Below are positions 45,455-53,692 of a DNA stretch of 64,000 bases, one piece after another. How positions within the stretch are numbered: the stretch's first letter is position 1; every line of letters begins with the position of its first letter. The notes below the pieces were generated by a model, which did no database searches, was not told the DNA's origin, and saw only the letters and a program-made list of their open reading frames with translations. The stretch lies in contig NZ_NEGG01000011.1 in assembly GCF_002135295.1 (NCBI RefSeq), forward strand, positions 62,001-126,000. Reading direction: 5' to 3'. Origin of the DNA: Acinetobacter sp. ANC 5054 (lineage in GTDB: Bacteria > Pseudomonadota > Gammaproteobacteria > Pseudomonadales > Moraxellaceae). A program made the position numbers and the translations under genes.

Positions 45455-46915
45455 CTAAGATAAATTTTCTAATTTGGCATGCTGTTTTTCAGGTGTTTTT
45501 TGTACGCCAGTGGGTCGGTTCATCTCAAAATTGGATAAACGCTTTTTTTCAAATGTCGCAATGGTTTTTTGTCCCTGTTGAGTCGTAACAGATTGATCTG
45601 CTCGTCTCATTTCAGGATTTTGCATTGCATTAAAATGTTGAAAACTTTGTGCCCGATCACCGAGCTCATATAACTGAAACCCGACTAATTGGTTGGCAAT
45701 TATTGCAGCACGATGAGCACCCAGTCCTAAATCTGGCGTACCCACACCATGCGTATGCATTTCCTGATTTTGGACAAAGATTTCACCAATCGCTGAATGC
45801 TCAACGCGATAATCGTGGCTGATCATCCAACGACCTTGGCTATCGCATTGAATTAATGGTTTGAGATATTTCAGATAGTCCCATTCAGGACGGTAATAGC
45901 CTGTAGATGCCACGACACGATCTGCATCCATATAGAACTGCTCACGAGTAACTTTATGCTCGAAGGTCAAACGAATCTGCTCATCTTTATAGCTTGCGTT
46001 GACCAACTCCACTTGGGCATGTAAATGCGTTGACTGATCGTTATTTGCAACACTTCGATGGTAGAGTTTTTGATAAATCTCACGAATGGTTTTTGCGCTG
46101 ATGCCTTTATATAACAGGGCTTGTTGCTTCAATTGGTCGGCTTTGTCTTTTGTGCTTAAAGCATAAAAATGTGCCGTATAATCTGGACTAAAATGCTCCA
46201 AACCTAAAGGCGCATATTCCATCGGGAAAAAACCATTTGATCGCGTAAGCCAGTGCAACTTAAATTGAGTATGTTGCACAGCATCATGTGCATATTGTCG
46301 GTCAAACAGATCCATAAACACTTCCGCAGAAGATTGACCTGAACCTAAAACCACCACATTTCCGCTTAAGTGCTCCAAATCTGCCGTACAGTAACTTGCC
46401 GAATGCAGGCATTTCACAGGATACTGTTGTTGAATATTCCTTAAACATGCTGGCAGATAAGGTACATTGCCTGAACCGAGTACCAAATTTCGGCATAAAT
46501 ACTGGCTTAAACGTCCATCCTGCTCCACCACCACTTCAAAACCTTGCTCTTTGGCATAAATCGCTTTAACGGTGGATTGATACTGAATATTTGAAAGTTG
46601 ATCGGCAACCCATTGGCAATAATGGTTATATTCACGACGAGGAATCTGTGCTTGTTCTAAAAAATAGAATTTATATAAACGCTGCTGCGCCTTTAAATAA
46701 TTTAGAAAACTAAATGGACTGGTTGGATCAACCATTGAGACCAAATCCGCCATGAATGGTACTTGTAACACTGTATTGGGCAATTGCATGCCTGCATGCC
46801 AGTCAAACTGCGGTTTTTTTTCAAAAAATTGATACTGTAAATGGCGCTGTTCATGGAGCAAACTCGCCAAGCTCAAATTAAATGGACCTAGTCCAATTCC
46901 AATAAAATCAAGCAT
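45455..46915 (-). CDS. Amine N-hydroxylase (IucD / lysine-ornithine N-monooxygenase family)
   Basis: A 486-residue flavin-dependent N-hydroxylase. FIGIGLGPFNLSLASLL at the N-terminus binds FAD; VVVLGSGQSSAEVFMDL near residue 190 binds NADPH; RVVASTGYYRPEWDYL and HGVGTPDLGLGAHRAA complete the family signature. It hydroxylates a primary amine (lysine, cadaverine or diaminopropane type) to feed the acyltransferase. ATG at 46915 is used since AAGGA stands 8 bases before it. It overlaps the first NIS gene by 8 bp. Confidence 0.93.
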   Translation of the reverse strand: MLDFIGIGLGPFNLSLASLLHEQRHLQYQFFEKKPQFDWHAGMQLPNTVLQVPFMADLVSMVDPTSPFSFLNYLKAQQRLYKFYFLEQAQIPRREYNHYCQWVADQLSNIQYQSTVKAIYAKEQGFEVVVEQDGRLSQYLCRNLVLGSGNVPYLPACLRNIQQQYPVKCLHSASYCTADLEHLSGNVVVLGSGQSSAEVFMDLFDRQYAHDAVQHTQFKLHWLTRSNGFFPMEYAPLGLEHFSPDYTAHFYALSTKDKADQLKQQALLYKGISAKTIREIYQKLYHRSVANNDQSTHLHAQVELVNASYKDEQIRLTFEHKVTREQFYMDADRVVASTGYYRPEWDYLKYLKPLIQCDSQGRWMISHDYRVEHSAIGEIFVQNQEMHTHGVGTPDLGLGAHRAAIIANQLVGFQLYELGDRAQSFQHFNAMQNPEMRRADQSVTTQQGQKTIATFEKKRLSNFEMNRPTGVQKTPEKQHAKLENLS

Positions 46916-48689
46916 ATTGCACATCCTTATGTTCTACACATAAAGGATTTGGCAACTGAACATAGACTGATTGCTGTTCAACGGGTGCAATCAATTCGTC
47001 CAGTTCATGTAAGCGTGTCAGTAAATTTCCCTTATAAGGCAAAGTCGGTTGATAAAGCAGTGATTGAATCAGTGTGCTTTGAGGATAAGTTTGATGTAAT
47101 TGCAAAAGCTTTGCTTGTAACACCGAAAGTAAAGCCTGCTCAGAAGCATGACCTGTAGTACCAATCGCATTGATGATGCCAAACAAGGTATTTCCGAAGA
47201 AATAATAGCTAAAACGCTCATCTACAAATGCTTTAGAGCCAACAGCATGGGCTTTTTCCTCCAGTTCAGGAAATGCTTTCAAGACTTCATCTGCCAACTC
47301 TTGGATATAGTAAAAGCCTTGATTATCACGGAGCCAAACATGTTTCGGCATCGCATCTTCAAGCTCTAGCAACACATTTTGCTGATGTGACTCAAAGGCC
47401 ATGCCGTAGTGATGATAGACATACATCAAAGGTTCTAAACTGACCTTTAAAAATTGTTGAAACCAATCCAGCGCAATCGCGCGCAAATCCTGCTGGGTGT
47501 TTTTCGCAATTTGTGCAAACAAAGTATCAAAACGGTTTTTCGGTTCGGCGGGATGATCCTGACATAAGGATGCAATACAAGTTACTTGCTGCTGCTCGGT
47601 GAAGGGCTGATCACGGAAAATACAAATCGTTTCATCCACGATTTCACCATCGATATGCATTGCCATCCAAGCAGGATCATTGACCGCTCTTAAAGTCGGA
47701 CATTGCGATAAAATCTGCTGACCTAAACTTGAATGCCAAAGCCGATGCGTCATTTCACCACGGTGACACTCCTTAGCTAAATTCACCCGAATTGAGTTGG
47801 TGATCATGACTGAAAGTGAAGGTTTTAACATCCAAGGTGCTGCAAAACTTGCCAATGTACGCACCGAAGTCGTCGGTGAAAATGACCAAGCTTGTTCACC
47901 AAAATCAATAATTTTTTGTTTAGTTTTTAGATTCTTATACCACTTTTTACTGTGTAAATAGCGCGCTTGCCAAGGGTGTAAAGGCAATATTTTATAATGT
48001 GAATATGCATTGAGTAGTGCCAAATCTGACTCTGACAAATGCCACTGCATTTCAGTTTTGAGCTGTGTTGAAATGTCTTGATCTAATGCCGAACCTTCTT
48101 GAATGTATTCAGGTGCAACCAACCAGTAATGCAATTGAGTCTTAGCTTTCGCTTCGGGTGAAAAACTTTCCCAGTCTTCATGCACAAAACCGACCCGACT
48201 TTTAGGCGCAGGATGCATGCTATGCCCAAGAAGCAAGGCTTGTTCCGACTCAATAAAGTTTTGATCTGCTTGAACCAAGTTATCGAAATCGAATTTGCGG
48301 ACATTTAAAAATTGCGTTAATGCTTCCCGACTTTCAATCCAGCGCTCAAGTAAAGATGATGCTTCAAGCGTATGCCCTGACTCTTGCACCAGTTGTTCTA
48401 ACAATAAACTGGCGATAGCTGTGCAACTAAAGGACTCATTTTGCCCTTTATGAAATATTTTTGGGAGATCTGCAAGCCTGTGCCTGCCGACAACGCTGAC
48501 ATAAGACAGCGGTACAAATAATTGTGATTGGATACTATCCAATGGTATGGATAACAACGTCAAGCCTTGGCTAAACGTCAATTGTGATGAATTTTGTTGA
48601 TACTTTTCCAGTAAGGTCGCCTTACCAGTTTCTTGCGAGTATGCATTGACAAGATGCTGCATCGCCAAGCGATTAGCAAGCTCTTTCAT
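46908..48689 (-). CDS. NIS siderophore synthetase (IucA/IucC family), first copy
   Basis: A 593-residue NIS synthetase and first gene of the siderophore operon. GHSMHPAPKSRVGF is the motif I region, LHPWQARYLHSKKW follows near residue 245, and FSPTTSVRTLASFAAPWMLKPSLSV is the conserved ATP/substrate loop. YGMAFESHQQNVLLELED lies in the C-terminal part. It performs the first citrate-amine condensation. ATG at 48689 has GAGG ten bases upstream; the frame extends to 48722. A strong Fur box lies about 105 bp upstream. Confidence 0.92.
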   Translation of the reverse strand: MKELANRLAMQHLVNAYSQETGKATLLEKYQQNSSQLTFSQGLTLLSIPLDSIQSQLFVPLSYVSVVGRHRLADLPKIFHKGQNESFSCTAIASLLLEQLVQESGHTLEASSLLERWIESREALTQFLNVRKFDFDNLVQADQNFIESEQALLLGHSMHPAPKSRVGFVHEDWESFSPEAKAKTQLHYWLVAPEYIQEGSALDQDISTQLKTEMQWHLSESDLALLNAYSHYKILPLHPWQARYLHSKKWYKNLKTKQKIIDFGEQAWSFSPTTSVRTLASFAAPWMLKPSLSVMITNSIRVNLAKECHRGEMTHRLWHSSLGQQILSQCPTLRAVNDPAWMAMHIDGEIVDETICIFRDQPFTEQQQVTCIASLCQDHPAEPKNRFDTLFAQIAKNTQQDLRAIALDWFQQFLKVSLEPLMYVYHHYGMAFESHQQNVLLELEDAMPKHVWLRDNQGFYYIQELADEVLKAFPELEEKAHAVGSKAFVDERFSYYFFGNTLFGIINAIGTTGHASEQALLSVLQAKLLQLHQTYPQSTLIQSLLYQPTLPYKGNLLTRLHELDELIAPVEQQSVYVQLPNPLCVEHKDVQYA

Positions 48690-48792
48690 CTGACCATATC
48701 CTCTAATTTTAAGCTTTTCCAAGCTATGTCATTTATTTATGTTTCTTTTACTTTGCATAAATGCTTAGTACGCTGGCCAACGTGAAACCACG

Positions 48793-48811
48793 TTAATGAT
48801 AATCATTATTA
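48793..48811. promoter_or_regulatory. Fur box of the siderophore operon
   Basis: TTAATGATAATCATTATTA contains the perfect palindrome AATGAT-A-ATCATT (48795-48807), matching the core of the Fur consensus. It precedes the first NIS synthetase and probably covers the promoter of all siderophore genes. The rest of the 417-bp gap (48690-49106) holds AT-rich DNA and the terminator at 49031. Confidence 0.88.
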
Positions 48812-49030
48812 TTAATAATTGCATTTTTGTGAACTTTTGCAGCGCAAATGCAAATTTATGGTTATCTCAATGATTTTTAATATTTAATTTTTTGTTATTA
48901 TTTTTTTTGTAGATATTTATGTGCAAAAGTGACATAGAACTAACTGATAGTTTTCTGATTTATCATAGTTGAAATGAATAATTGTGCTGAAAAATCCAGC
49001 TTTTTTAAATTTTAAGACTGCCTAAACATA

Positions 49031-49058
49031 AAAACCCATTTACAGCGAAATGGGTTTT
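49031..49058. terminator. Intrinsic terminator after ybaK remnant
   Basis: AAAACCCATTT-ACAGCG-AAATGGGTTTT is an 11-bp perfect stem. It lies just downstream of the truncated ybaK on the minus strand and may be the terminator of the lost full-length gene. Confidence 0.85.
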
Positions 49059-49106
49059 ATAGATTTTGAGAATATTATTTAAGGGTGAGTATTGATTGAA
49101 AAATAA

Positions 49107-49247
49107 TTAAGCATCGAGTACATCTGCAAATTGCGCACACAATACTTTAACAAGATCTTGCGGTTTTAAACCAATATCTAAACCACGCTTTTCCCCGCTC
49201 ACATAGATTTTTTCTAAGTTTTCAGCAGAAGCATCGATTACGGTTTT
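49107..49247 (-). pseudogene. 3' remnant of a ybaK-type deacylase gene
   Basis: Forty-six codons (from KTVIDASAEN to the end) match the C-terminus of YbaK/Cys-tRNA(Pro) deacylase; the intact copy at 52076-52543 has the same pattern ([29 protein letters not shown]). The two differ at roughly a third of residues and similarly in DNA, so this is a diverged homologue, not a recent duplication. The first two-thirds of the gene are absent and replaced at about 49248 by unrelated sequence. The preserved terminator downstream suggests that this end is the original chromosomal site. Confidence 0.8.
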
Positions 49248-49352
49248 CCATGCAATTATCATCAATATAATTTTGAATGTTACTTTCCAGAAACCATATT
49301 TATCCATGATTGCCTCTACAAATTTAATAATCACGGTTATACTTTCAGGCAT
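49107..49352 (-). CDS. Chimeric small ORF: hydrophobic peptide fused to ybaK stub
   Basis: The open frame is 81 codons. Residues 1-35 (PESITVIIKFVEAIMDKYG, then WKVTFKIILMIIAW) form one amphipathic helix and one hydrophobic span. Residues 36-81 are the ybaK remnant. AGAGGA stands before the ATG at a usable distance, and a structured element lies just upstream. The peptide part looks like a small phage or toxin-like membrane peptide. Whether it is translated is unknown; it may simply be read through from an inserted module. Confidence 0.4.
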   Translation of the reverse strand: MPESITVIIKFVEAIMDKYGFWKVTFKIILMIIAWKTVIDASAENLEKIYVSGEKRGLDIGLKPQDLVKVLCAQFADVLDA

Positions 49353-49393
49353 AGATACTTTTCCTCTTTGCTTGCACGGTGAACTGGAAAAAC

Positions 49394-49426
49394 AAAACCC
49401 TGACTGTTAGCGCTGTCGGGGATTTT
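49394..49426 (-). ncRNA. Possible C4-like phage-derived RNA hairpin
   Basis: On the minus strand CCCCGAC-agcgctaaca-GTCAGGG forms a 7-bp hairpin (one G-U) with A/T flanks. It precedes, by about 40 bp, the start of the small hydrophobic ORF. This resembles the C4 antisense RNA of phages P1/P7 and C4-like repeated sRNAs reported in Acinetobacter. I am working from memory of that motif, so the call is tentative; it could also be a plain terminator. Confidence 0.35.
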
Positions 49427-49547
49427 CTTTGGGCGTAAAAATCCGAACTAAAACAGCTTGGTTTTAAAGTAAAGCTTTAGACTTCTAATTTATATTCCGT
49501 AGAGTTGTAATAATGGTTTTTACAATTCATAAAATACAGGTATTAAA

Positions 49548-49569
49548 AAACCACTCCAAAGAGTGGTTT
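49548..49569. terminator. Intrinsic terminator after monooxygenase gene
   Basis: AAACCACTC-CAAA-GAGTGGTTT, a 9-bp perfect stem, lies 20 bp downstream of the minus-strand monooxygenase. Confidence 0.78.
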
Positions 49570-49588
49570 GAATTTTGTTTTGTGAAAA

Positions 49589-49879
49589 TCAAAAATCTAT
49601 TTTTTGCATATGAGTAAATCGACCATTTTCAACTTTATGTTTATCAATTTGTGGTACTAGTCGTTGAAAGTGTTCAGATTCAATATGGAAATCTAATGCC
49701 GCACGGTCTGCCCATACCTCTACAAAGATAAAATGACCTAAACTTTTTATGTCTTGGTGTAGCTCATAAGAAATACATCCACATTCATTTCTGGTCTTCT
49801 CCACCAATTCTTTGTAAAGAGGTAAGACATTCTCAATCTTATCAATCTGAATAAAATCCTCCGCAATCAGTTTTAACAA
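49589..49879 (-). CDS. Antibiotic-biosynthesis-monooxygenase (ABM) domain protein
   Basis: About 96 residues of a single ABM ferredoxin-like domain: LKLIAEDFIQIDK, PLYKELVEKTRNECGCISYEL, HFIFVEVWADRAALDFHIES and EHFQRLVP. Such proteins are cofactor-free oxygenases or heme-degrading or quinone-related enzymes, often of unknown substrate. No ATG is available: the frame opens at a TTG (49930), and the family N-terminus points to TTG at 49879, with GAGG nine bases before it. Translation may therefore be weak, or the 5' end may have been changed by the island's formation. Confidence 0.75.
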   Translation of the reverse strand: MLKLIAEDFIQIDKIENVLPLYKELVEKTRNECGCISYELHQDIKSLGHFIFVEVWADRAALDFHIESEHFQRLVPQIDKHKVENGRFTHMQKIDF

Positions 49880-50047
49880 ACCAGGCACCCTCAAATATAT
49901 TTCATAAGAAGATACTAATTTTGCGGGCAAAAAGAAACCGCCATTACAGCGGCTTAACTATTCCTTTCTTCTTAGGATGGACTTCAAACACATATTGAGT
50001 TGTCATTTGAAGACAACACTTTTCTTATAACTGTAACTTTATTTATA

Positions 50048-50067
50048 AAAGCACCTTAAGATGCTTT
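50048..50067 (-). terminator. Hairpin after KAS III gene
   Basis: AAAGCA and TGCTTT flank CTTAAG; on the minus strand the stem is followed by TTAT. Short, so only a candidate terminator. Confidence 0.4.
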
Positions 50068-50093
50068 AAAAAACCAACTTTTTTATATATTAA

Positions 50094-51107
50094 TCATAAC
50101 TTCCAGAGCATAAGGCCTGTTTGATACCCTGCTCCCAATGTCCAAAAAACAATAAGATCACCTTTTTTGAGCATTCCCTTATTAAGCCTGCTTGCATAAG
50201 CTAGAAATAAACTGTTTGCACCTGTATACCCATACTGATCTCCAATATATTCAATTTTCTCCCAAGGGATATTCATTTTCTCTTGGAGAATATCAATATT
50301 GATCTTTGTGAACTGAGAAAGTAAAAAGCAGGAAATATCTTCCATTTTAAGATTGTGCTTATCCAGTAATTCCATAAGTGCATCGGCGGCAAAATCAACG
50401 CTTTCAATTCCGCTAAAAGTTGACCAGTGGATTTTCTCATTTGGAGTTTCACAACAGGAAAAACCCTTCGGAGGCAGAACAATAGTATCATTGAAACTAC
50501 TATCAGTTTGATAGATGCGGTCTATCATTCCTGATCCAGAACTATCTGCTACTTTTTCCAAGATAATTGCAGCAGCGGCATCACCAACAATACTTGAGGG
50601 AATTGGCTGATCTTCACTACCTATCTTACTCAATTGATCTGCACCAACCACTAAAGCTCGCTTATAAGAATCCTTAGATTGAAGTAAAACAGAAGCTTGC
50701 TCTAATGCTAAAAACATACCTAAGCAATTCGCATTAATATCAAAGCACATACATTCTTTCTTTATTTTTAAAGAAGAATGCAACCACATCGCATTAGTTG
50801 GAGATAAGTATTCCAATGTCGTGGATGCGAAAATAATAATGTCAACATCACCATTATCAATCCCATGCCTTTGCAATACTTTTTCTGCAGCATTAATTGC
50901 CATGGTTAGTGAATTTTCTTTCGCATCGCCGATTACATATCTCTTATTTCGACCAACTTTCTCGAGAATATCCTGCATTTTTTCATTTTCTTTGAATCTT
51001 TCCAAATAATAATCATTATCTCGAATCGTTTCCGGATGATAGATATCTACGGCTGCAATATTCAAAAAGGTTCTTACTTCCTTATTGGCTTCACTAATAT
51101 TACTCAT
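50094..51107 (-). CDS. KAS III-like ketoacyl synthase lacking His and Asn of the triad
   Basis: A 337-residue thiolase-fold protein of the FabH type. The Cys is in FDINANCLGMFLAL near residue 128; DIIIFASTTLEYLSPTNA precedes it. Where FabH has HQANxRI this protein has SQFTKINID, and where FabH has HGNTSAAS it has YGYTGANS. The His and Asn needed for decarboxylative condensation are therefore replaced by Ser and Tyr. It may be an acyltransferase or a partner subunit like PqsB-type proteins. It is a single gene in the accessory island, with no acyl carrier protein nearby. Confidence 0.8.
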   Translation of the reverse strand: MSNISEANKEVRTFLNIAAVDIYHPETIRDNDYYLERFKENEKMQDILEKVGRNKRYVIGDAKENSLTMAINAAEKVLQRHGIDNGDVDIIIFASTTLEYLSPTNAMWLHSSLKIKKECMCFDINANCLGMFLALEQASVLLQSKDSYKRALVVGADQLSKIGSEDQPIPSSIVGDAAAAIILEKVADSSGSGMIDRIYQTDSSFNDTIVLPPKGFSCCETPNEKIHWSTFSGIESVDFAADALMELLDKHNLKMEDISCFLLSQFTKINIDILQEKMNIPWEKIEYIGDQYGYTGANSLFLAYASRLNKGMLKKGDLIVFWTLGAGYQTGLMLWKL

Positions 51108-51265
51108 TCTGCTTCTTCTTTCTCCTATTCATGTACATTTAGTTATAACGATTTTAGGGTGAATTTCAAGCATTTAAAGCACTTACTAAACTTATAAGGT
51201 AATTTCTCTCTCACCTCTTCCAAAAATATGGTAGAAGCTTTTTGTATTCAGCAACTCAGTAGGAA

Positions 51266-51550
51266 TTCAAATTAAAAGACCTTTCTCATATGCTGATTTA
51301 ATTTTGTTTATATTCTCAATATGCTCCTGTCTATATCTAAAGTTGTAGCAACACTTTCATGCTGCTTCATAACCAATAGTTCTTTCACCTTTCTTGTTGG
51401 GTTTGTTGAGATAGGTAAACCAAAATTCATTATTCAAAGGCCAATACTCATCACATTGGATGCAAAGCTTTTCTTTACCCAATTCGGTTTCGACATATTT
51501 GGGCTTTAAACTAGATTCCTTTTCGGCATTAAGGTTTTTAAGGGCTAGAT
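51266..51550 (-). pseudogene. Cys-rich zinc-finger phage-type protein, broken by TGA
   Basis: Reading the minus strand gives LKNLNAEKESSLKPKYVETE, then GKEKLCIQCDEYWPLNNEFW, then a TGA at 51359-51357 and KCCYNFRYRQEHIEN to a stop at 51268-51266. The Cys pairs and Trp-Pro pattern match a small zinc-binding protein found in Acinetobacter prophages. The TGA replaces what should be the first Cys of the second pair (a single-base change from TGT or TGC). No start codon is clear; the 5' end overlaps the next ORF. The gene is almost certainly dead. Confidence 0.6.
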
Positions 51551-51675
51551 TCAGCAGTATCGCCCAAAGTTTGAGCTTCCATTTTTGCTTTCATAGCTGA
51601 ACGCTGATTGCTTAATGACTTTGCTTCAGAACAAAATTCACAGCGGCATTTGTGCGGAAAAACTGGTTGTAGCAT
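51538..51675 (-). CDS. Short Cys-motif protein, phage-like remnant
   Basis: A 45-residue frame: MLQPVFPHKCRCEFCSEAKS followed by LSNQRSAMKAKMEAQTLGDT and a short acidic end. The C-x-C-x2-C could bind a metal. It overlaps the Cys-rich pseudogene in another frame, the compact overlap typical of phage genomes. I cannot name it, and it may not be expressed. It is too short for ordinary ORF calling. Confidence 0.4.
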   Translation of the reverse strand: MLQPVFPHKCRCEFCSEAKSLSNQRSAMKAKMEAQTLGDTAESSP

Positions 51676-51703
51676 TTTGTTTGAAAGTACAGAAGGAAAG
51701 TTG

Positions 51704-51980
51704 ATGCGTGCTATTAAAAAGCGTGACTGTGATCTGCTTTAAGCAATTTTTGATGAAATGCAATATCTTAAAAGAGCGTTACTCACAAAAAATGAACACC
51801 TTATTGGTCGTGCTGAGTTTGCAAAATTGTTGAATATTGAGCCCAGTAACTCTGAATGCACGAATTAAAGAAGGTCTCTATACCAAACCATAAAAAAATA
51901 GTAGAAAAAGCTATTGGTTGAACTCCTATGTTCAATCTGTAATAGTTAATGTAGACTCAAATTACAAAGCCACCTTTTAG
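51704..51980 (+). pseudogene. Excisionase/AlpA-like HTH protein with stop codons and frameshift
   Basis: AAGGAAAG and ATG at 51704 open a frame (MRAIKKRDCDLL) broken by TAA at 51740. The same frame resumes as AIFDEMQYLKRALLTKNEHL, then IGRAEFAKLLNIEP. A one-base insertion near 51842-51845 shifts the rest, which reads VTLNARIKEGLYTKP, TAA at 51891, KNSRKSYWLNSYVQSVI and a final TAG at 51978. Repaired, it is a ~90-residue helix-turn-helix protein of the type found in phages and integrative elements. Three lesions show it is a relic. Confidence 0.68.
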
Positions 51981-51987
51981 GTGGCTT
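51967..51987. terminator. Intrinsic terminator at the end of the relic gene
   Basis: AAGCCACC-TTTTA-GGTGGCTT followed by ATTTATTT. The 8-bp stem is perfect. It overlaps the end of the HTH pseudogene. Apart from the relics listed, the stretch 51108-52075 has no intact gene. Confidence 0.75.
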
Positions 51988-52075
51988 ATTTATTTAGCAA
52001 TACTTTTTACTTTTTGTAAGTAACATTGTGAGTAACACTAATAAAAACATGAAAATTTGTTTAATAAAACATAGA

Positions 52076-52543
52076 CTACTTATCAATAATATCTGCAAAA
52101 TTCGCACTTAAAACTTTAGCTAAATCATTTGGATTTACACCTATATCTAACCCTCTTTTTCCGCCACTAACATACATTTTATTTAGTGTTTTTGCGCTTT
52201 CACAGATCACGGTTTTAAGTCTTTTCTTTTGTCCAACAGGACTAATACCACCCACCAAATATCCAGTTAAACGCTCAGCATCTTTCGGGTCTGCCATTTT
52301 CAACTTTTTACAGCCAAATGCAGCCGCCACTTTTTTTAGATTAAGCTGATATTCAACAGGGAGCACAGCGACAAAATAATTCTTCTCATCTGTCACCATC
52401 AGGGTTTTAAACACTTCTTCGACGCTTAGTCCTAATTTTTCAGCAGCTTCCAGACCAAAACTTTTAGCGTCTGGATCATGCTCATATTCATGAATTGAAA
52501 ATTCGATTTTATTTGATTTTAAGAGTTTACATGCAGGAGTCAT
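52076..52543 (-). CDS. ybaK: Cys-tRNA(Pro)/Cys-tRNA(Cys) deacylase, YbaK type
   Basis: A 155-residue aminoacyl-tRNA editing domain. [39 protein letters not shown], the conserved Lys region [38 protein letters not shown] and [12 protein letters not shown] are family motifs. It hydrolyses Cys mischarged onto tRNA(Pro). ATG at 52543 is preferred over the in-frame start at 52573. A diverged 3' stub of the same gene lies at 49107, on the other side of the island. Confidence 0.93.
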   Translation of the reverse strand: MTPACKLLKSNKIEFSIHEYEHDPDAKSFGLEAAEKLGLSVEEVFKTLMVTDEKNYFVAVLPVEYQLNLKKVAAAFGCKKLKMADPKDAERLTGYLVGGISPVGQKKRLKTVICESAKTLNKMYVSGGKRGLDIGVNPNDLAKVLSANFADIIDK

Positions 52544-52695
52544 TGCTTTTCCGTCATTCCAATACGACAACACGGCAACCTGAATTATATGCCTTTTCTA
52601 TAAATAGCGGGTACACTGTTCGCTAAAAAATTTTTAGAACTTGTTATGCTGCAACTTCTTCACTACATTTAAACAAAGCAAAAAATAGACAAAAT

Positions 52696-53583
52696 ATGAC
52701 CACACTTACGCAAGATTTAATTCAATTGCTCAGCCTCGAACAAAAAGATCAGCGGCTTTTTCTTGCACAAAGTGAGCCGATATTTGGCCCACGCATATTT
52801 GGTGGTCAACTGCTAGCGCAAAGTATTGTGAGCGCAGCATCTTCAACTCAGCTTCCACTGCATTCCTTACATGCATACTTTTTAGCAAGGGGCGACGCCT
52901 TAGCTCCACTTGTATATAAAATTGAATATTTACGTGATGGTCAAAGTTTTGCAACACGACAAGTCACAGCTATTCAGCATGGCAAACGCATTTTCATGGC
53001 ACAACTGTCCTACATGAAATCTGAAGATGGAGCCGAGTATCAAAGTGCAGTACCTGATGCACTCGATTTGCATCCTGTAACTAGTTTACAAAACGAGCAG
53101 TGGCATAAACAAAGGCTAAGTCATCAAGTCCAGTCAGATGATGTGCCTTATTTCCTCAAACCCTTTCATGTTGATTCCAGACCGATTGAATTTGCGTTGA
53201 GCGATCCAGACAATGCACTCAACTCAGAAGCACTCCAGCCGAATCAATATGCAGAATATTTAAAGATTCACCATCCTTTAGCAGCGCAACATGATTTTGT
53301 GTATATGCACCAAGCAATCGCCGCGTATTACTCAGACTATAATCTTTATAACGCAGCGTTAAAAATCCATGGATTAAATTATTTATCTCCACAGCTAACC
53401 ACGACTAGTCTCGATCACACGCTGTATTTTCATCACCCGTTTCGCGTTGAAGAATGGATGTACTATGACATGCAAACCACTTGTACCAGCCAATCGCGTG
53501 GACTCACACATGGACAAATGTGGCAGAACGGAAAGTTGGTATGTAGCACGATGCAGGAAAATTTAATGCGCTATGAAGTTTAA
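52696..53583 (+). CDS. tesB: Acyl-CoA thioesterase II
   Basis: A 295-residue double-hotdog thioesterase. FGPRIFGGQLLAQSIVSAA at about residues 29-47, PLHSLHAYFLARGD, FATRQVTAIQHGKRIFMAQL in the first hotdog, and LDHTLYFHHPFRVEEWMYYD with the conserved Asp in the second, as in E. coli TesB. It hydrolyses medium- and long-chain acyl-CoA to free acid and CoA in the cytoplasm. It is divergent from ybaK and 109 bp upstream of the ynb-like operon, on the same strand. Confidence 0.93.
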   Translation: MTTLTQDLIQLLSLEQKDQRLFLAQSEPIFGPRIFGGQLLAQSIVSAASSTQLPLHSLHAYFLARGDALAPLVYKIEYLRDGQSFATRQVTAIQHGKRIFMAQLSYMKSEDGAEYQSAVPDALDLHPVTSLQNEQWHKQRLSHQVQSDDVPYFLKPFHVDSRPIEFALSDPDNALNSEALQPNQYAEYLKIHHPLAAQHDFVYMHQAIAAYYSDYNLYNAALKIHGLNYLSPQLTTTSLDHTLYFHHPFRVEEWMYYDMQTTCTSQSRGLTHGQMWQNGKLVCSTMQENLMRYEV

Positions 53584-53692
53584 AGGCTATTAGCCACCTT
53601 TTAGGCTGTGACAATCTTTAACATTCCATTGCTTGTCTGGCTTAACGAATCCCGTATAAAATTCATGCAAAACATGATTCTACAATTATAAG

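Noticed and set aside
51357..51359. In-frame TGA at a Cys position read as selenocysteine
   Set aside because: The surrounding segment is phage-relic DNA with no clear start; no SECIS-like hairpin is visible after it. A TGT/TGC to TGA mutation is simpler.
51321..51509. 62-codon plus-strand frame in the phage-relic segment
   Set aside because: It is antisense to the Cys-rich relic gene and shows only hydrophobic low-complexity sequence.
49107..52543. ybaK copies as target-site or composite-transposon repeats
   Set aside because: The two share only about two-thirds identity, so they are diverged homologues, and no transposase or terminal inverted repeat is present.
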